Positions 47,664-59,654 of a DNA stretch of 64,000 bases are shown here, one piece after another; position 1 is the stretch's first letter; each line of letters starts with the position of its first letter. The notes under the pieces are model-generated. The model was given only the letters and a program-made list of their open reading frames with translations, had not been told where the DNA came from and searched no databases. This DNA is from Loxodes magnus (lineage: Eukaryota > Ciliophora > Karyorelictea > Loxodida > Loxodidae), in contig CAMPDV010000379.1 in assembly GCA_946699065.1 (NCBI GenBank), forward strand, positions 237,706-301,705, written 5' to 3'. Both the position numbers and the translations under genes were made by a program.

Positions 47664-50600
47664 ATGTCAAAAATTAATTAGAACCTTTATTCGCGCTAAA
47701 TTGGTGTATATGGAATGGAGATGATGTCAAAACTTATTACTATGGATGTTTTGATTAGTGGAATGAGAGGTCTTGGAGTTGAAACTGCAAAAAATTTGAT
47801 TTTATCAGGGCCAAGGTCAGTTACTATCCATGATGATAATATAGTTGAAATCAGGGACTTAGGAAGCAATTTTTATCTCACTGAAAATGATATTGGACAT
47901 CCTAGAGCCCAAGCATGCTTAGAAAAGCTAAAGGAATTGAATCCTTATGTTTAGGTAAAAGTTATTTAAGGGCCTTTAACCGACGAAATAATTAAGTCGT
48001 TCAGCGCTATTCTGTTAACTGAAAGTACTTTACCTGATATGCTTAGAATAAATAAAGTCGCAAGATAAAACAACGTTAAATTCTTAGCTTCTAGTGCTTG
48101 GGGAGTGACAGGCTATGTATTTGCTGACTTTGGTGATGAGTTTAAAGTGTTCGATAAGGATGGTGAAGAGCCAAAATAGACTATAGTAGTAGGCATAACT
48201 TAGGAGAAAGAAGGAGTTGTTACTGTTCATTAAGATAAACGTCATGGATTTGAAACAGGAGATTGGGTATGCTTTTCTGAAGTTTAAGGAATGGTAGAAT
48301 TAAATAAAAAAGATCCTATACAAATAACAGTAACAGGTCCTTTTAATTTTACAATTGGAGATACAACCTCATTCTCTCCATATTTAAGAGAAGGAATTGT
48401 TGAATAAGTAAAAGTGGCATAGTTAGTAAGCTTTAAATGCTTTGAAGAAAAACTGCAAAATCCTACTGAAGAAAATGGAATTCTCCTACCACCTGATCTT
48501 GGAAAATTTGGAAGGTCTGAATAACTTCATTTTGCGTTCTAAGGCATTTGAAATTTCTAGTCTTAAAATGGAAGACTACCAGGACTTAACAATGAAGAAG
48601 ATGCTAAAGCTGTTTTAAATTTCGCTAAAGCTTTAAATGAAACTTAGAAAAGTGAAAATAAGTTTTCTGTCTAAGAAATAGATGAAAAAGTTATTTTGCA
48701 AACTGCCTTATTTTGCTAAGCCCAAATAAATCCTATGACTGCATTCTTTGGAGGAATATGTGCTTAGGAATTAGTAAAGCCAACTGGAAAGTTTATGCCA
48801 TTGAAGTAGTGGTTGCACTTTGATAGTTTCGAACTAATTCCAGAAGAAAACGTAAACAGATAGTTGTAAGGAAGCAGATATGATGATTATATTGCAATTT
48901 TTGGTTTAGAAGTAATGGAAAAAATTCTAAATGTGAAAACATTTATGGTAGGAGCAGGAGCACTTGGATGCGAGTTCCTTAAGAATTTCGCTTTATCAGG
49001 AATTGGATGTGGTCCTAAGGGCAAAGTAACAGTTACAGATGATGATACTATTGAAATATCAAACCTTAATAGATAATTCTTATTTAGACAAAAGGATGTA
49101 AAGCAATCTAAAGCATAAACAGCAGTAGCAGCTGTTAAGCTGATGAATAATAGTTTAAATGCAGAAGGTCTCGTAAGTAGATGCTCTCCTGATCATGAAC
49201 ATATTTTCACTGATTAGTATTGGGATGAAATTGATTTTGTAACTAATGCAGTTGATAACGTAAAGGCAAGGTAATATGTTGATAGAAAATGTGTATGGCA
49301 TTGCAAACCTTTAATGGAGAGTGGAACATTAGGAACAAAGGCTAATGTCCAAGTAGTACTTCCTAAACTAACTTAGAGCTACAATGACTCAGTTGATCCT
49401 CCAGAAGAATAAATTCCAATGTGTACTCTCAGAAATTTCCCATTCTAAATAGAGCATTGTATTGAATGGTCAAGAGACTTATTCGAAGGATGGTTTACTG
49501 ATTCTCCTAAATAACTACAGGATTACTTGGAAAATCCAACTGAATATCTGGAAACTCTACAAAGAGAGCAGAATTCCAGTGTTTAAAGAGATAAACTTGA
49601 GAAATTAAAAAACTTGATAAAGCTAAAGCAGCAAGGATCTTTCGATGCTTGTGTCTAAATAGCACGCTTAAAATTCTAAGAAATATTCCATGATTCAATC
49701 GCATAGCTTTTATACAACTTTCCTAAAGATTATATAGATAAAGAAGGAAATCTATTTTGGACAGGAACAAAAAGATGCCCATAGCTTGTTTTATTCGATC
49801 TAGAAGATGAACTTCATATTTCGTTTGTTCTAAGCGCAGCAAATTTATTGGCAAACATTTTAGGCATTTAGCAAAATAGAGATCAGGAGAATGTAAAGAA
49901 CATAGTAAAAGGAATAACAGTTCCAAAGTTTGAAGTGAAGACTTTAAAAATGGGAACAGATAATGTTATAGTATAAGAAGATAGCAGCGTAATAGCTGCT
50001 CTCTTTGAGGAATTAAAACTAGTGAACACTCAAAACTTTTCAGGTAATATATAGCCAGAGCAATTTGAAAAGGATGAAGATTAGAACTTCCACATTGACT
50101 TTATTGCTGCTACATCAAATTTAAGAGCTAGAAATTACTCCATTAAAGAAGTTGATAAATAAAAGGTAAAAATGATTGCTGGCAAGATTATTCCAGCAAT
50201 TGCTACAACGACTGCAATGATAACGGGAGCTGTTATGATGGAAATTTTTAAATTAGTATAAAACAAGAAATTAGAGTAGCATAGAAACGCCTTTATTAAC
50301 TTAGCACTTCCTGTATTCTTGTTTTCAGAGCCTCTTCCTCCAATTTAAACTAAGAGTAAATAATATGATCCTGTTGTGATGGGTCCAATAAGAGCTTACC
50401 CTGATAATTTTACAACATGGGATAAAATAGAAGTATAAGGTCCAATGACAGTTAGTTAGGTAAAAGAGCATTTCACATAGAAGCATAAAGCAAGCATTGA
50501 TATTATTAGTTCTGGATCAATCTGCTTATACAACGGATTAACCAAAGAAAGCAAGGATAGATTAAACCTACAGGTCCATGAACTATTTAAAAAAATTACT

Positions 50601-50711
50601 AAAAAGGAGTTTGCGCCTGGAAGAAATCGCTTGATACTAGATATAAGTGCAGTTTCTTCTGAAGATGGAGTTGATTTAATAATGCCAGCAGTTAAGTTCA
50701 TTTTTGCTTGA
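47664..50711 (+). CDS. UBA1: Ubiquitin-activating enzyme E1
   Basis: 1015 residues in one exon, the normal UBA1 size. Shows the repeat of two MoeB/ThiF-like folds: [20 protein letters not shown] with [14 protein letters not shown] in the first half, and [19 protein letters not shown] with [15 protein letters not shown] in the second (adenylating) half. The catalytic Cys is in [10 protein letters not shown], at residue 587; the crossover [24 protein letters not shown] and a ubiquitin-fold C-terminal domain ending AVKFIFA follow. UBA1 activates ubiquitin with ATP and passes it as a thioester to E2 enzymes. One internal TGA (48549, GIWNF) must be Trp, while TGA 50709 is the stop, showing both uses in one gene. 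Gln is frequently TAA/TAG. Confidence 0.98.
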
Positions 50712-51093
50712 AGGATTTAAACTTAGTTAAGCAATTATAAATAAATGATGCTTCATTTACTTTGATTCTTATCAAAATAATCTTTTAAATCTATCAAAAA
50801 GTCATAAGGCTAATGTATATAAATGCTATTACTTAAACAAGCTAATATGTATAAATTTGTCTTTTAAAGTCTTTAGGAGAGAAGGAACAAGTAAAGCACA
50901 TCGCACAAATTTAAGGTAGTAGACAGTAAGAAAGATTTTTTGATTATAGGCTATGAAATAAGGTATGAGTTTTAGTTTCCTTTATATTTTTATAATGCTA
51001 ATTGGGGAATGCTTATTATATATTAGCTTAAGAATATTGAATATAGAAGCAAAGGTAAAGATATATTAAAAATGTAGTTTATTTACTAAAGAA
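50712..51093. other. Convergent spacer
   Basis: Between the 3' ends of UBA1 and the first four-span membrane protein. Nothing recognised. Confidence 0.55.
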
Positions 51094-51921
51094 TCATTTC
51101 GCACACTTCCGCTACTATATTACTAAAGTATAAATTTTAGATAATACAGCATCTGTTCTCGCTTTAGATGTAAACATTTCAATTATTAAGGTAGTTAACG
51201 TAATCAGACATACTAATGAAATAAATACTTTAAACAGAATCTTTATAATATGTAGGTACTTTTCTTGCATGGTGTATACCCTTTACTTTCTTCCGCGAAT
51301 ATAAAAAGTTATAACAGTCACTGAAAACAATATTCATATGAAGTCAAAAGAACAGATAATAATGAAATATCAAATTGTATTTGTCCCTATGTATATATAG
51401 TCTTATTCACATTCATCAAAGTCATATAATATTAGATTAACAAGGTTTCATGTGTATTATATGCAATAAGATCAATTCAGCATAAAAATTCACAGCTTAT
51501 CATGACGGGCTGCTAAGCAGTTCTTTCATTTAACAAAAAGAAGCAAACATTTAACATAAAGAGCACAAATGAAAAGGAGAACGAAAATGGGAAACATCTC
51601 ATCTTACATGTTATCCTTCTCTCTTATTTAATTAGGACATGATGTTTAGGTAAACTGATGAAGCAACTAAGCTGCATACGCTATAGTTATTAATAAGCCT
51701 AGAATGTCACAGAGTAATCAAAGATAATTTCAGTTGTTCTTTTATTTATTTGGCATTTTACTTTAGTCTACTTTCTAATTTTTCAAGTCTTCATAACCTT
51801 CAATTTAACCAAGAATGCTTTTCAAATTCTTCTTAGTCACATTAAAATTAATTTTTTTAGAGTTAGATTAACTCTAAAAGTATGACTCATTTTCATTGTT
51901 TTAGACAAGTGAATCCTCCAT
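51094..51921 (-). CDS. Four-span membrane protein, copy 1
   Basis: 275 residues, single exon, ATG 51919-51921 to TGA 51094-51096. An N-terminal hydrophilic part of about 70 residues (MEDSLVQNNENESYFQSQS) precedes four likely membrane helices near residues 73-95 (LCDILGLLITIAYAAQLL), 125-146 (FPIFVLLFICALYVKCLLLF), 188-214 (a run through FIIICSFDF and LFSVTVITFYI) and 235-260 (IIKILFKVFISLVCLITL). An acidic loop DFDECEQDY lies between helices two and three. All eight Trp codons are TGA and none is TGG. The family is unknown to me; it may be a lineage-specific membrane protein. A diverged tandem copy lies 615 bp upstream in the direction of transcription. Confidence 0.75.
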
Positions 51922-52535
51922 TTTTTAATCCTATAATAATAACTAACTTTATTTATTGTCATGCACAATCAATTTATTTAAAAAAGAGCATAACTCTAAA
52001 TACCATACTAATCTTGATTTACTTACCTCAACTGTTATAAAACCGTTACTGTATCATAACTTTATAATTTCATCCTTTAATCTTAAATAGCAATATTTTG
52101 CTTCCTCTTTAATTTAATTTAATTTAATTTGATTAAAAGAGCTTGAAAAATAAACGTTCCATTGTTTAAAGCTTCAATTATATGCGCTTTAATATTATTT
52201 CCCTATATTTAGCAATGCTATGTATCTTACTATATTTTCAGTTTTTATTAACTAAAATCATTATTTTTAGCTTGCTTCTAAAAGAGTATCTAAGTTAATA
52301 ATAAAATTAGCCTAATAATAATGATATCTATAAGTATTCCTTAAGTTAAATAAGATTAATACGTTATAAAGGGAATATCTAGTGATAGCTTAATTAGCCT
52401 TTATTAAAATTAAAGTAAATATAACTCAAAAAGTTATAATAAATGTCTAAAGAATCAACTTCCTAACCTCTTCTTGCAACACTTTTTTATTTATTAGCAT
52501 AAATTCGTTATAAGGAAATGTAAGAAATAGTAGTT
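51922..52535. other. Spacer between the two membrane-protein copies
   Basis: Upstream region of copy 1 and 3' region of copy 2. Holds a short pentanucleotide repeat listed separately; otherwise featureless. Confidence 0.5.
52111..52130. repeat. (AATTT)4 microsatellite
   Basis: Four perfect copies of AATTT in the spacer upstream of the copy-1 membrane protein. Confidence 0.9.
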
Positions 52536-53347
52536 TCAGGAAAACCCTTCTAATAATGAAACGTCAGATTAAGTTTTTGCTTTTGATATAAATGTTTCAA
52601 GAAATCAGGTGGTTAGAGTAATGAAGCAAATGGAAAAAATAAAGATTTAAAATAGGATTTTTATAGCCTTCAGGTACTTTTCTTATAGAGTAAATATTTT
52701 TTATTTTTTACCTCAAAAATAGAAAACTATGACTGTTGCTGAAGCGAGAATCCAAACAAAATCAAAAATGCCAATAGCAACAAAATACAATGTAGTGTCT
52801 TGCCCTATATAAAGGTATTCTTATTCACACTCATCTAAGTCATATAGTATTAACTAAATTAGATTTCAAGTGTATTATATGCAAAATGTTCAGTTTTAAC
52901 ATAAAGATTCACAGTTAACCATGATTTGTCGCTAAGCAATTCTTTCATTTATATAAAAGAAGTCAAACTTTTACGTAAAGAGCACAAATAAAGAAAAGGA
53001 TGAAAACTATGAGCATTGAGTCTTGCATGTTATCTTTTTCTCTTATTTTATTAGAACAGGATGTTTAGACAAACTTATGTAGAAGTTATGTAGCATAAAT
53101 TGTAGTTAGAGACACTAATACAATATCAATAATTAGCCAGAGATATTACCAATAATTCTTCTTTTTCCCTTATTTTTCTTAATTATTTACATTTCTATTT
53201 CTATTTTTCAAATCTTCATATCCTTCAATCTAATCTAGTATACTTCTTTTATTTTACTTAGTCACATTGAATTATATTTTTTTAAGAATCTTTTAATTTT
53301 TCTTCATTAGATTAGCTTTCATTTTTCACTATTAGAGAATCCTTCAT
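52536..53347 (-). pseudogene. Four-span membrane protein, copy 2, with two frame breaks
   Basis: Aligns with copy 1 from MKDSLIV through the last helix (LKAIKIL then IFIFSICFITLTT) to a TGA at 52536. Conserved blocks include IEGYEDLKN, TSCSNKIREKDNMQDSM, FFICALYVKVWLLLYKWKNCL and DLDECEQEY. Two single-base indels break the frame, one in a seven-T run at 53277-53283 and one in a four-T run at 52894-52897; correcting each restores alignment with copy 1. Where copy 1 uses TGA for Trp, copy 2 has TGG at LWLIID (53137-53139) and FVWIL (52752-52754), and still uses TGA at other sites. Either a recent pseudogene or an active gene with homopolymer errors in the assembly. Confidence 0.7.
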
Positions 53348-53861
53348 TTTACTTAATTCAAATTTTATCAATTTTAATTACTTAGTACGGAAATTATATA
53401 GCCATATCCTAATACTCTTCAAAACTTTCACTAGCATATTTTATAATTTAATCCCTATAGAAAACTGGCTAATAGCAACTTTTAAAAATCAAGGACAGAA
53501 GTACCTTCTGGTTTTCTATTTACATTTAATCTAATTATGTATATCTAAAGCTGCTCATGCTAATTTAAATATGCTTAAATTTGTTTTGATTATAAAAAAG
53601 AGCTAAGGAAGTTTATAAATTATATTTAAATCATTTTTATGATAATTATACGAATCTTTTATTTCCTTGCCATTTTTGGTTTATTTAATATAACCTTTTT
53701 TCAACTTACTAAATAATACCTAATTTATATTAGTCTTAAAACTGAAGGGATGCTATTATTATGCTTTTTTTTTCCTTTTATATATAAAAGACTAGAAGAG
53801 GGACAAAGAATATTAAAGAAGAAAATTAAATAGATTATTTTAAATAAAATCTTTATTCTCT
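53348..53861. other. AT-rich spacer
   Basis: Upstream of membrane-protein copy 2 and downstream of the phosphatase. Nothing recognised. Confidence 0.5.
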
Positions 53862-54750
53862 TCATATCCACTCATAAACTTCGTCTAGTCCTTTCGCTAT
53901 GAAATGGGGTTGCTTCTCAAACTAATTTACCATCTAACGTTTGTGTACCCCACTTTCAACAAAAAGAGTTTTGACTCCTGCTTTCCAACCCATCTGGATG
54001 TCTGAGTTAAGCCTATCTCCTACCATTATTGTATTCTCTTTGTCTTTAATATTATTTTCATCAATGATAAGATTAATTCCATAGATTTGAGGCTTTCCTA
54101 AGTTTTGACATTTTGTATTTTAAGCACTTTCAACGCTAAATGAAATTGATCCTGTGCTAGGGACTAAAAAATTCCTATATCTGTCTGCATTATCATAGTC
54201 AGAGCAGAAAAACTAGCATTTTTTATTCTTGGCTAGAATATTGGTTAAAAGAAGCAAGTTACTATATGAATATGAGGATTTGAAAGATTGAAGTATAGCA
54301 TGTACTTCTTAAATTTTTACCGTTTACTCTCCATTAGCAATGTGCTCCCACTTATCAATTTTTATTTAAACCACAAAGCTAAAAATTGTTTAGGTCTAAT
54401 ATATTTAGTCTTTTCATCTTCATCTCACTTATGACTTTTGAATTTCCAATATAGCCTAAATTAGTAATTTCTGGAATTTTGTTTTCAATATGTCTTATAG
54501 AATTATAGGGAGCATTATATATTTGGCTTTCTTATATTTCTTTATATCCAAAGCCTTTTATGATTTATGCTATCTTACTCCTAGGAGTGTGACTATTGTT
54601 AGTAAGGAAAAATATTTTTCTGTTCTGTGAATGAAGTTTATTCAGTACATCCCTAACTCCAGGTAGCTATCTTTCTGATTCTCAAATAACTCCATCAACA
54701 TCAAATATTCAATTTTTAATAGCCTATATTGCTTTAGTACTGCTCTTCAT
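53862..54750 (-). CDS. HAD-family phosphatase (phosphoglycolate/4-nitrophenyl phosphatase type)
   Basis: About 295 residues, ATG 54748-54750 to TGA 53862-53864. All four HAD motifs are present: motif I FDVDGVIW with the nucleophile DxD (its Trp is TGA), motif II FFLTNNSHTPRSK, motif III Lys in LGKPQIYGIN, and motif IV MVGDRLNSDIQMGWKAG. The cap between II and III and the end GVKTLFVESG fit the NagD/PGP-type class (C2 cap), which dephosphorylates small phosphometabolites such as 2-phosphoglycolate. A single extra base in a five-base run at 54381-54385 shifts the frame between NNF and SFVVQIKID; with four bases the protein reads through. Substrate unknown. Confidence 0.85.
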
Positions 54751-54892
54751 TTTTAAGGTATTAAGATTAAAGGAAATTAAATACTTACTAATAACATCTC
54801 TTTATAGACAATGAAGACAAATAGATGAAATTAAAGCTGTCTTTTATTAAACGTAATATATAAAGAAGTGTAATATAAATCAACTTATTGGA

Positions 54893-56317
54893 TCAAATAA
54901 TGGTACTTTTATGGAAAGTTTTGGTTTTCTTAAGATTATATAGGAACTACTATCCGTAAGATCCTTTATCAATAATACTACTAGCTAAGTCTCCTCTTTA
55001 GTGTTATTATTTCTTCTTCGACTTCCTTAAAAACAAATCATTAACATCAGCATCACAATCTCCATCTTTAGGATCATTAATAACAAACTTTATCTTATTA
55101 TCAGTACCAGTTAATTACTTGTTTTAGCATGAAACTGGATTAAGAGCTTTAATATTCTGTAAAAAATTATTTAATTTTTCGTTATGAAGCTCTTCTTGGG
55201 GTTACTCACCATAAGGTGTTATGCATTATATAAATTTTTCCTCTAGTTTTTAATCTTTTTCAGCTTGATACTTATCTAATAATGAACAACCCTAAATATA
55301 TTTAAATTACACTTACATAGAGGATCTTGCAAAGTTTGACTGTCTAATTACTCAAATAAACTTCATCGATGTTTGCTTTTTCTATAAAGCACTAAGTTTT
55401 TTGTTTTCCTATTGTTTTTTTCCAATCCATAATGAGCTTCTTCATTTGAGCTTTTTCTTTTCATTAAAAAGTGATTCTTCTTCTCAGCTTCGACTTACTA
55501 AATATCAGTATTTTGTTAATTAGATCCTTTTACTGAGACAGATAATGTTCTTTTTTTATAAATTTTTTGATGTTGCTCTTTCTTTCTAGGATTTAATTTT
55601 GTAGCTATCTTAGAAATGATTTAGCTACCATCTTAGATGAATACTTATGCTTACTAAGTATTAACTGTCTCTGAAATTTAAAGTTATTTGACTTTTTCCT
55701 CTTTTTCTTTCTTTTTCTGAAATTATTCTCGTAAAGTATCTAGGATCTTATATGACCTCCAACAGTTATAGCACACTTGTATTTTCTTATAGAAATGCAC
55801 AATTTTTAGATTTGGATACATTTGCATTACAATCCTACAACGTGCTTCCTAAAATCTTATTAAGTGAATAAAATTGGACTTACATTCTCTTTTATGGTAC
55901 TTTGATTAGGTTTAATTTGAATTAGCATTATTTATCTTTTTTTGCTTTTTCTCTGTCCTTTCTAACATTTCCTTCTCTTCTCTTATAATATCTCTTTTCC
56001 TTTCTATTATATCCTACAAAATTGACTTTATATATAATGGAAGTATCTTGAGTATTTTTAGAAGTGTGTACTTGCATCTTGACTACTATTTTGAAATCTA
56101 ATTAAGAGTCTTCTTGAGTTTTCATGTCTTCAGAAATCGGATGATTGCAATACATTCCTGGGCAGCCTTTTTATGAATGTTGCTTTGTACCTCTTACAAG
56201 ATGCTTTTCAGGAGTCGAAAGTCCTATAAGCACTTAATTCAAAGAAGGATACTTTAGAATATTATCAGAGAATAAGGATTCTCTTTAATGTGCACCTATT
56301 ATATTCGAAATCCCCAT
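54893..56317 (-). CDS. Hypothetical Cys-motif coiled-coil protein
   Basis: Start ATG 56315-56317 (MGISNIIGAHQRESLFSDNI), stop TGA 54893-54895. After about 60 residues comes GLSTPEKHLVRGTKQHSQKG and CPGMYCNHPISED, a Cys-x4-Cys-x-His patch that may bind zinc. After a 25-nt intron follows a Lys/Glu-rich coiled coil, a second Cys pair (VCYNCWRSYKILD), and a Gln/Lys-rich tail. A second frame change near 55275-55316 needs another intron or an indel; a GTAAGT donor is there but no acceptor choice is convincing. The last ~100 residues (from CSLLDKYQAEKDQK, ending in LFLRKSKKK plus tail) are assigned by frame only. Function unknown. Confidence 0.6.
56047..56071 (-). other. 25-nt intron in the Cys-motif protein gene
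   Basis: GTACAC donor and CTCAAG acceptor. Removal at a codon boundary joins DFKIVVKMQ to ILPLYIKSILQDIIERK; otherwise the two protein-like segments are in different frames. Confidence 0.5.
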
Positions 56318-56351
56318 TAAGATAATTTCATCATTTTAAGCATGGATGAAG

Positions 56352-57045
56352 TCAAACCTTCCTTCGATTATTCTCTAAATATTTACTTAAAAACATACGA
56401 AGCTTTGAAATTTTCCTTCTACTACTTTCAGTATAGTAATAATTTAGTCCTTGATCCTAAAATTAAATGCTTCATATTTGCTATTTTTAATTTGCATTTT
56501 CTATCAAATTTTCTTCATCTCACTAGATTTAATCATTTACTAGGGCTTTTTCTTCTAGTTTTCCTGAGTGATAGTTATACTTACTGATGTCTTTTCATTC
56601 TATTTTTCACTTTGAGATTAGTAATCCTCTCAGTTAATATACCCTGTTTCCATCACGCATCTCTGTATTTTTATTTCTATAATCCTCAAGTCTTTACGCT
56701 GTTTTGTAGGATGCTAAATACAAACTGTTATTGTTTTTTTACGGAACATACTCTAAAGTACTGACCCAATCTGGTTTGGAATATTTCTAATCAAGTAAAA
56801 TTTCAGAGCTTTAAAAAATCCAAAATCTGATAAATAAAATCACCTTCTCCTTACAGAAATACAAAGCAGACTTTATTCTAATCTTAAGTCTTAGACTAAT
56901 AATATTACTTAATATGCCTTCAGTTTGTCATTTCATTTTCTCTTTGCTTAACAAAACCATTAGGATCTGAATAAAACCATTTATCAGGCTCACCTCCCTT
57001 TTTATAGATAACTGTATTTGGAATTTTAATATGATTTCCATACAT
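56352..57045 (-). CDS. Hypothetical protein, 221 residues, one intron
   Basis: ATG 57043-57045 (MYGNHIKIPNTVIYKKGGEP), stop TGA 56352-56354, one 28-nt intron; coding length divides by three after splicing. The first part has DKWFYSDPNGFVKQRENE; the second exon has KYSKPDWVSTLEYVPQ, LYLASYKTAQRLEDYRNKN and a charged end. No domain recognised. The protein ends 34 bp before the ATG of the next minus-strand gene, so the two are tightly packed. Trp is coded by both TGG and TGA. Confidence 0.6.
56827..56854 (-). other. 28-nt intron in the 221-residue protein gene
   Basis: Donor GTAAGG, acceptor ATCAG, phase 2. A 22-nt alternative a few bases upstream also restores the frame; I prefer this one for its canonical donor. 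Confidence 0.5.
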
Positions 57046-57550
57046 TTGCTTCGAATTAAATTTAGTCTAAGTTAACATTTACAGCATTCAAGACTAAGAA
57101 ATCCTTTCCATTTTGTTATTAATAACTTCTAAATTCTGTTAGTTATGAAATAAACTACAATTTATAGCTTAAAGGCTATCTAGATATTTCCTTTTAATAA
57201 TTTAAAAGATATTTGGCTTATCTAGTAGTTAAACAAATAAGATATGTAAAGATATTATAATGGTAATTGCCTAATAATGTCATGATTATTGAAAGTATCT
57301 AATATTAGATTTACTAATAATTAAGAATATTTATTTTTAATTGTTTTCGGAAAATACTCAAACTCTCTTTTTTCCTTTCTTCTTATCAATTTTTTCTTAC
57401 TTCCTAACTCAATGAAATTACGTTCTATGACAACTTCTTCTCTTTGCTACCTTTATTAATTAGTTTTAAATTTAATTAATTTAAGTTTTATAAATAGATG
57501 AGATAGAAAGATTAAAATAGCAAAGAGATATAAATAAAGAGCTTTGTAAT
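57046..57550. other. AT-rich spacer
   Basis: Between two minus-strand genes. Nothing recognised. Confidence 0.5.
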
Positions 57551-58387
57551 TCATTTGATTCCATTATATTTGATCCCTTACTCAATTTTCATTTTTTCCA
57601 GCATTTCTTTTACGGTACTATGATACTTTTCTAAGAACATTTTTTCAATCTTCCTCTTTCTCCTGATTTATGCTTTCTTTGATTTGTTATCTTCAGGCAG
57701 TTCAATTCATTCTTATAGATAAAAATCTTACTTTATAAAAGGATCTCATCTATTATGAATTACCTCCATCTTATAATCACTCTTATTTAAAAATTGCTTA
57801 GGATTTTTAAGTATTAGAGACTAATCACAGTTCTGTATTATTTTTTCGCATATTTCGTTGTTTTTTATGAATTGCTTTTTATTCTTAATCTCTTCAGGTT
57901 TTACAAGCTTTCTAGGGAAGCTTATTCTAGTGTTTGGAGGAATAAATCAAACAGTGCCTTCTTCGTAATACGATACCTTTGGCTTTATTTTTTTTACGTT
58001 TTTATTTGGTTCTTGAGTTGGAGAGTTTTACCTAGAGGATAAAGAGCTTCTATTCACTTAGTTAATAGAAATAAGTTAAGGGATAAATCCTTCTTTGTTT
58101 TAATTTTAGATGCTTTTCCTCTAACTCTAACTACTGCTGTTTCGTTCATTCTTCTCAGTTTAAGCGTTACTATCGTTTTGGTTATTATCTTTATGCAGAA
58201 TACCTCTTAAAGTTGGTTTTTATTGCTCCACTAGATCTCTAAATTATACTCGCTTCTTTATGATGCTTTCATCTCTTTCCTTAATTTACATTTTTAGCTT
58301 AGGCAGCAATTCGATACAGCTTTTACTCAAGTCAGGTGCTGCTAAACTATTAGGCAGTTTTCCAGCTTGTTTTTATCTTTTATACAT
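57551..58387 (-). CDS. Hypothetical protein with conserved-looking C-terminal domain
   Basis: 278 residues, single exon, ATG 58385-58387 to TGA 57551-57553. The first ~60 residues are helical (LSKSCIELLPKLKMQIKERD), then a Ser/Asn/Gln linker, then from about residue 155 a domain with SYYEEGTVWFIPPNTRISFP (Trp is TGA), EVIHNRWDPFIKQDFYLQEW (two TGA Trp), a basic stretch and a final helix KYHSTVKEMLEKMKIEQ. The tight hydrophobic-aromatic pattern suggests a folded domain. I do not recognise it. Coding status is supported by a clean ATG-TGA frame of 279 codons with four TGA-coded Trp in sensible contexts. Confidence 0.65.
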
Positions 58388-58946
58388 ACAGAGAGCTTTA
58401 AATGACTTTTTATACTATGGACTATTTTTGATTAGCATAATTTACTACTAGATCTCCTGTTAAGGCTACTAACCTTCTTTCTTCTTTTTAGACTTTTATA
58501 ATAGCACAGCAAATTTAGATTGTCAGTTTTTCATGTTATTTGGCTACTTTAATTAACTTCTAGCTTTAATTACCATCCAAATGGCTATTTATTACCAATA
58601 ATTTATACTTGAAGTATCTCTAGATATAAGCATCAGTATTCATACTATAAGAATGACTAATATAAGTGGCTTTGATATATAGAGACATATAGATAATGCT
58701 ATATAGTTAAATAGCATGATAAATGAGCTGACTAATAGTAGTTCTATTGTACTGATAGCTTATGACTAATTAATCGTAATTATGATCTTATAAGATATTG
58801 GAAGCTATAGGAAGTCAGAGTATTTAGAGTTGCATAAATAGATGATATATGAGTATGTGAGATAGCTATAGAGTCATATAATAGATAAGCATAGGGGTAT
58901 AGTAATAGGAGTAATCTTTAGTTATTTAGTGTTGATAAATATAAAA
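58388..58946. other. Divergent spacer
   Basis: Bidirectional upstream region, rich in ATA/TAG repeats (for example tatagagacatatagataatg) but with no exact tandem repeat. Confidence 0.5.
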
Positions 58947-59654
58947 ATGTAGGAATAATAAACTCAATCTTTGTCAAGATGAAGCTAAAACTAATAACAA
59001 AGTGAAGAAGATCAAATTCCTAGAAAATAAGTAAGGTATTAAGAACCAGAGTATTGCCAGTGCATTACTAAAGTTAATCCTTAAGCTAGTAGGTGAAAAT
59101 GCTGGAATTACCGCTGTAATTGAACGATGTGCTGAGCTAAAGTCTGCTCTTGTTGATGTGACTGCTTTTTCGAGCCAAGCTCTAGATATGAAAAAATAGA
59201 TGAAGAAAGGCCATAAAGAGGATCGATAAAAAGAGATTAAAAGGGGATAAAAAATGAAATTCCAATGAGCGCGATGGAGAGTGTAATTAGAGTTCAGCAT
59301 TCCTTAGTATAATATGAGGAAGAAGAAAAAAGCAATAAGCAAAATTAATATGGTGATACAGATTTAGTTGAAGAAGAAAAGCATCAGGAAATGTGGCAGA
59401 AAAACGTCTCAGCATGAGATTATAATAGTACTATCATCAATTTTATTAAATAGAAAATTTTAACTCAAAACATAAGCCAAAACTAATAAATCTACTATTT
59501 ACCTTGGGTAGTTGAGAAAGCAAATACAAGCTTCTTTAAATAAAAAACTCAAATAGTTAAATTTAAATAAAGGTAGTAAAGTAAAATTATTTACTCCTTA
59601 GATATCTTAATAAAGCAACAGAGACTATTAAAAAAATTACATCGAAGAGATTGA
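58947..59654 (+). CDS. Hypothetical helical protein (one intron, one frame break)
   Basis: ATG 58947 (MQEQQTQSLSRWSQNQQQSE), a 19-nt intron, then a compact hydrophobic-helical block SIASALLKLILKLVGENAG and ITAVIERCAELKSALVDVTA, followed by charged helices (MKKQMKKGHKEDRQKEIK). At 59239-59242 an A run of four breaks the frame; five would link to KGIKNEIPMSAMESVIRVQ and the acidic EEEEKSNKQNQYGDTDLVEE, MWQKNVSAWDYN. The end is the TGA at 59652, or the next one at 59700 if the first is Trp. The VGENAGITAVIERCAELK block looks conserved but I cannot name the family. Confidence 0.6.
59031..59049 (+). other. 19-nt intron in the helical protein gene
   Basis: GTAAGGTATTAAGAACCAG in phase 0; joins QIPRKQ to SIASALLK. 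Without it the hydrophobic block has no ATG in frame. Confidence 0.65.

Noticed and set aside
49507..50701. Several 65-81 codon minus-strand frames
   Set aside because: All are antisense to UBA1, which is intact over the whole span.
58974..59300. A 108-codon standard-code frame on the minus strand
   Set aside because: It is antisense to the helical protein gene, whose plus-strand frame has a much better protein pattern and a sensible intron.
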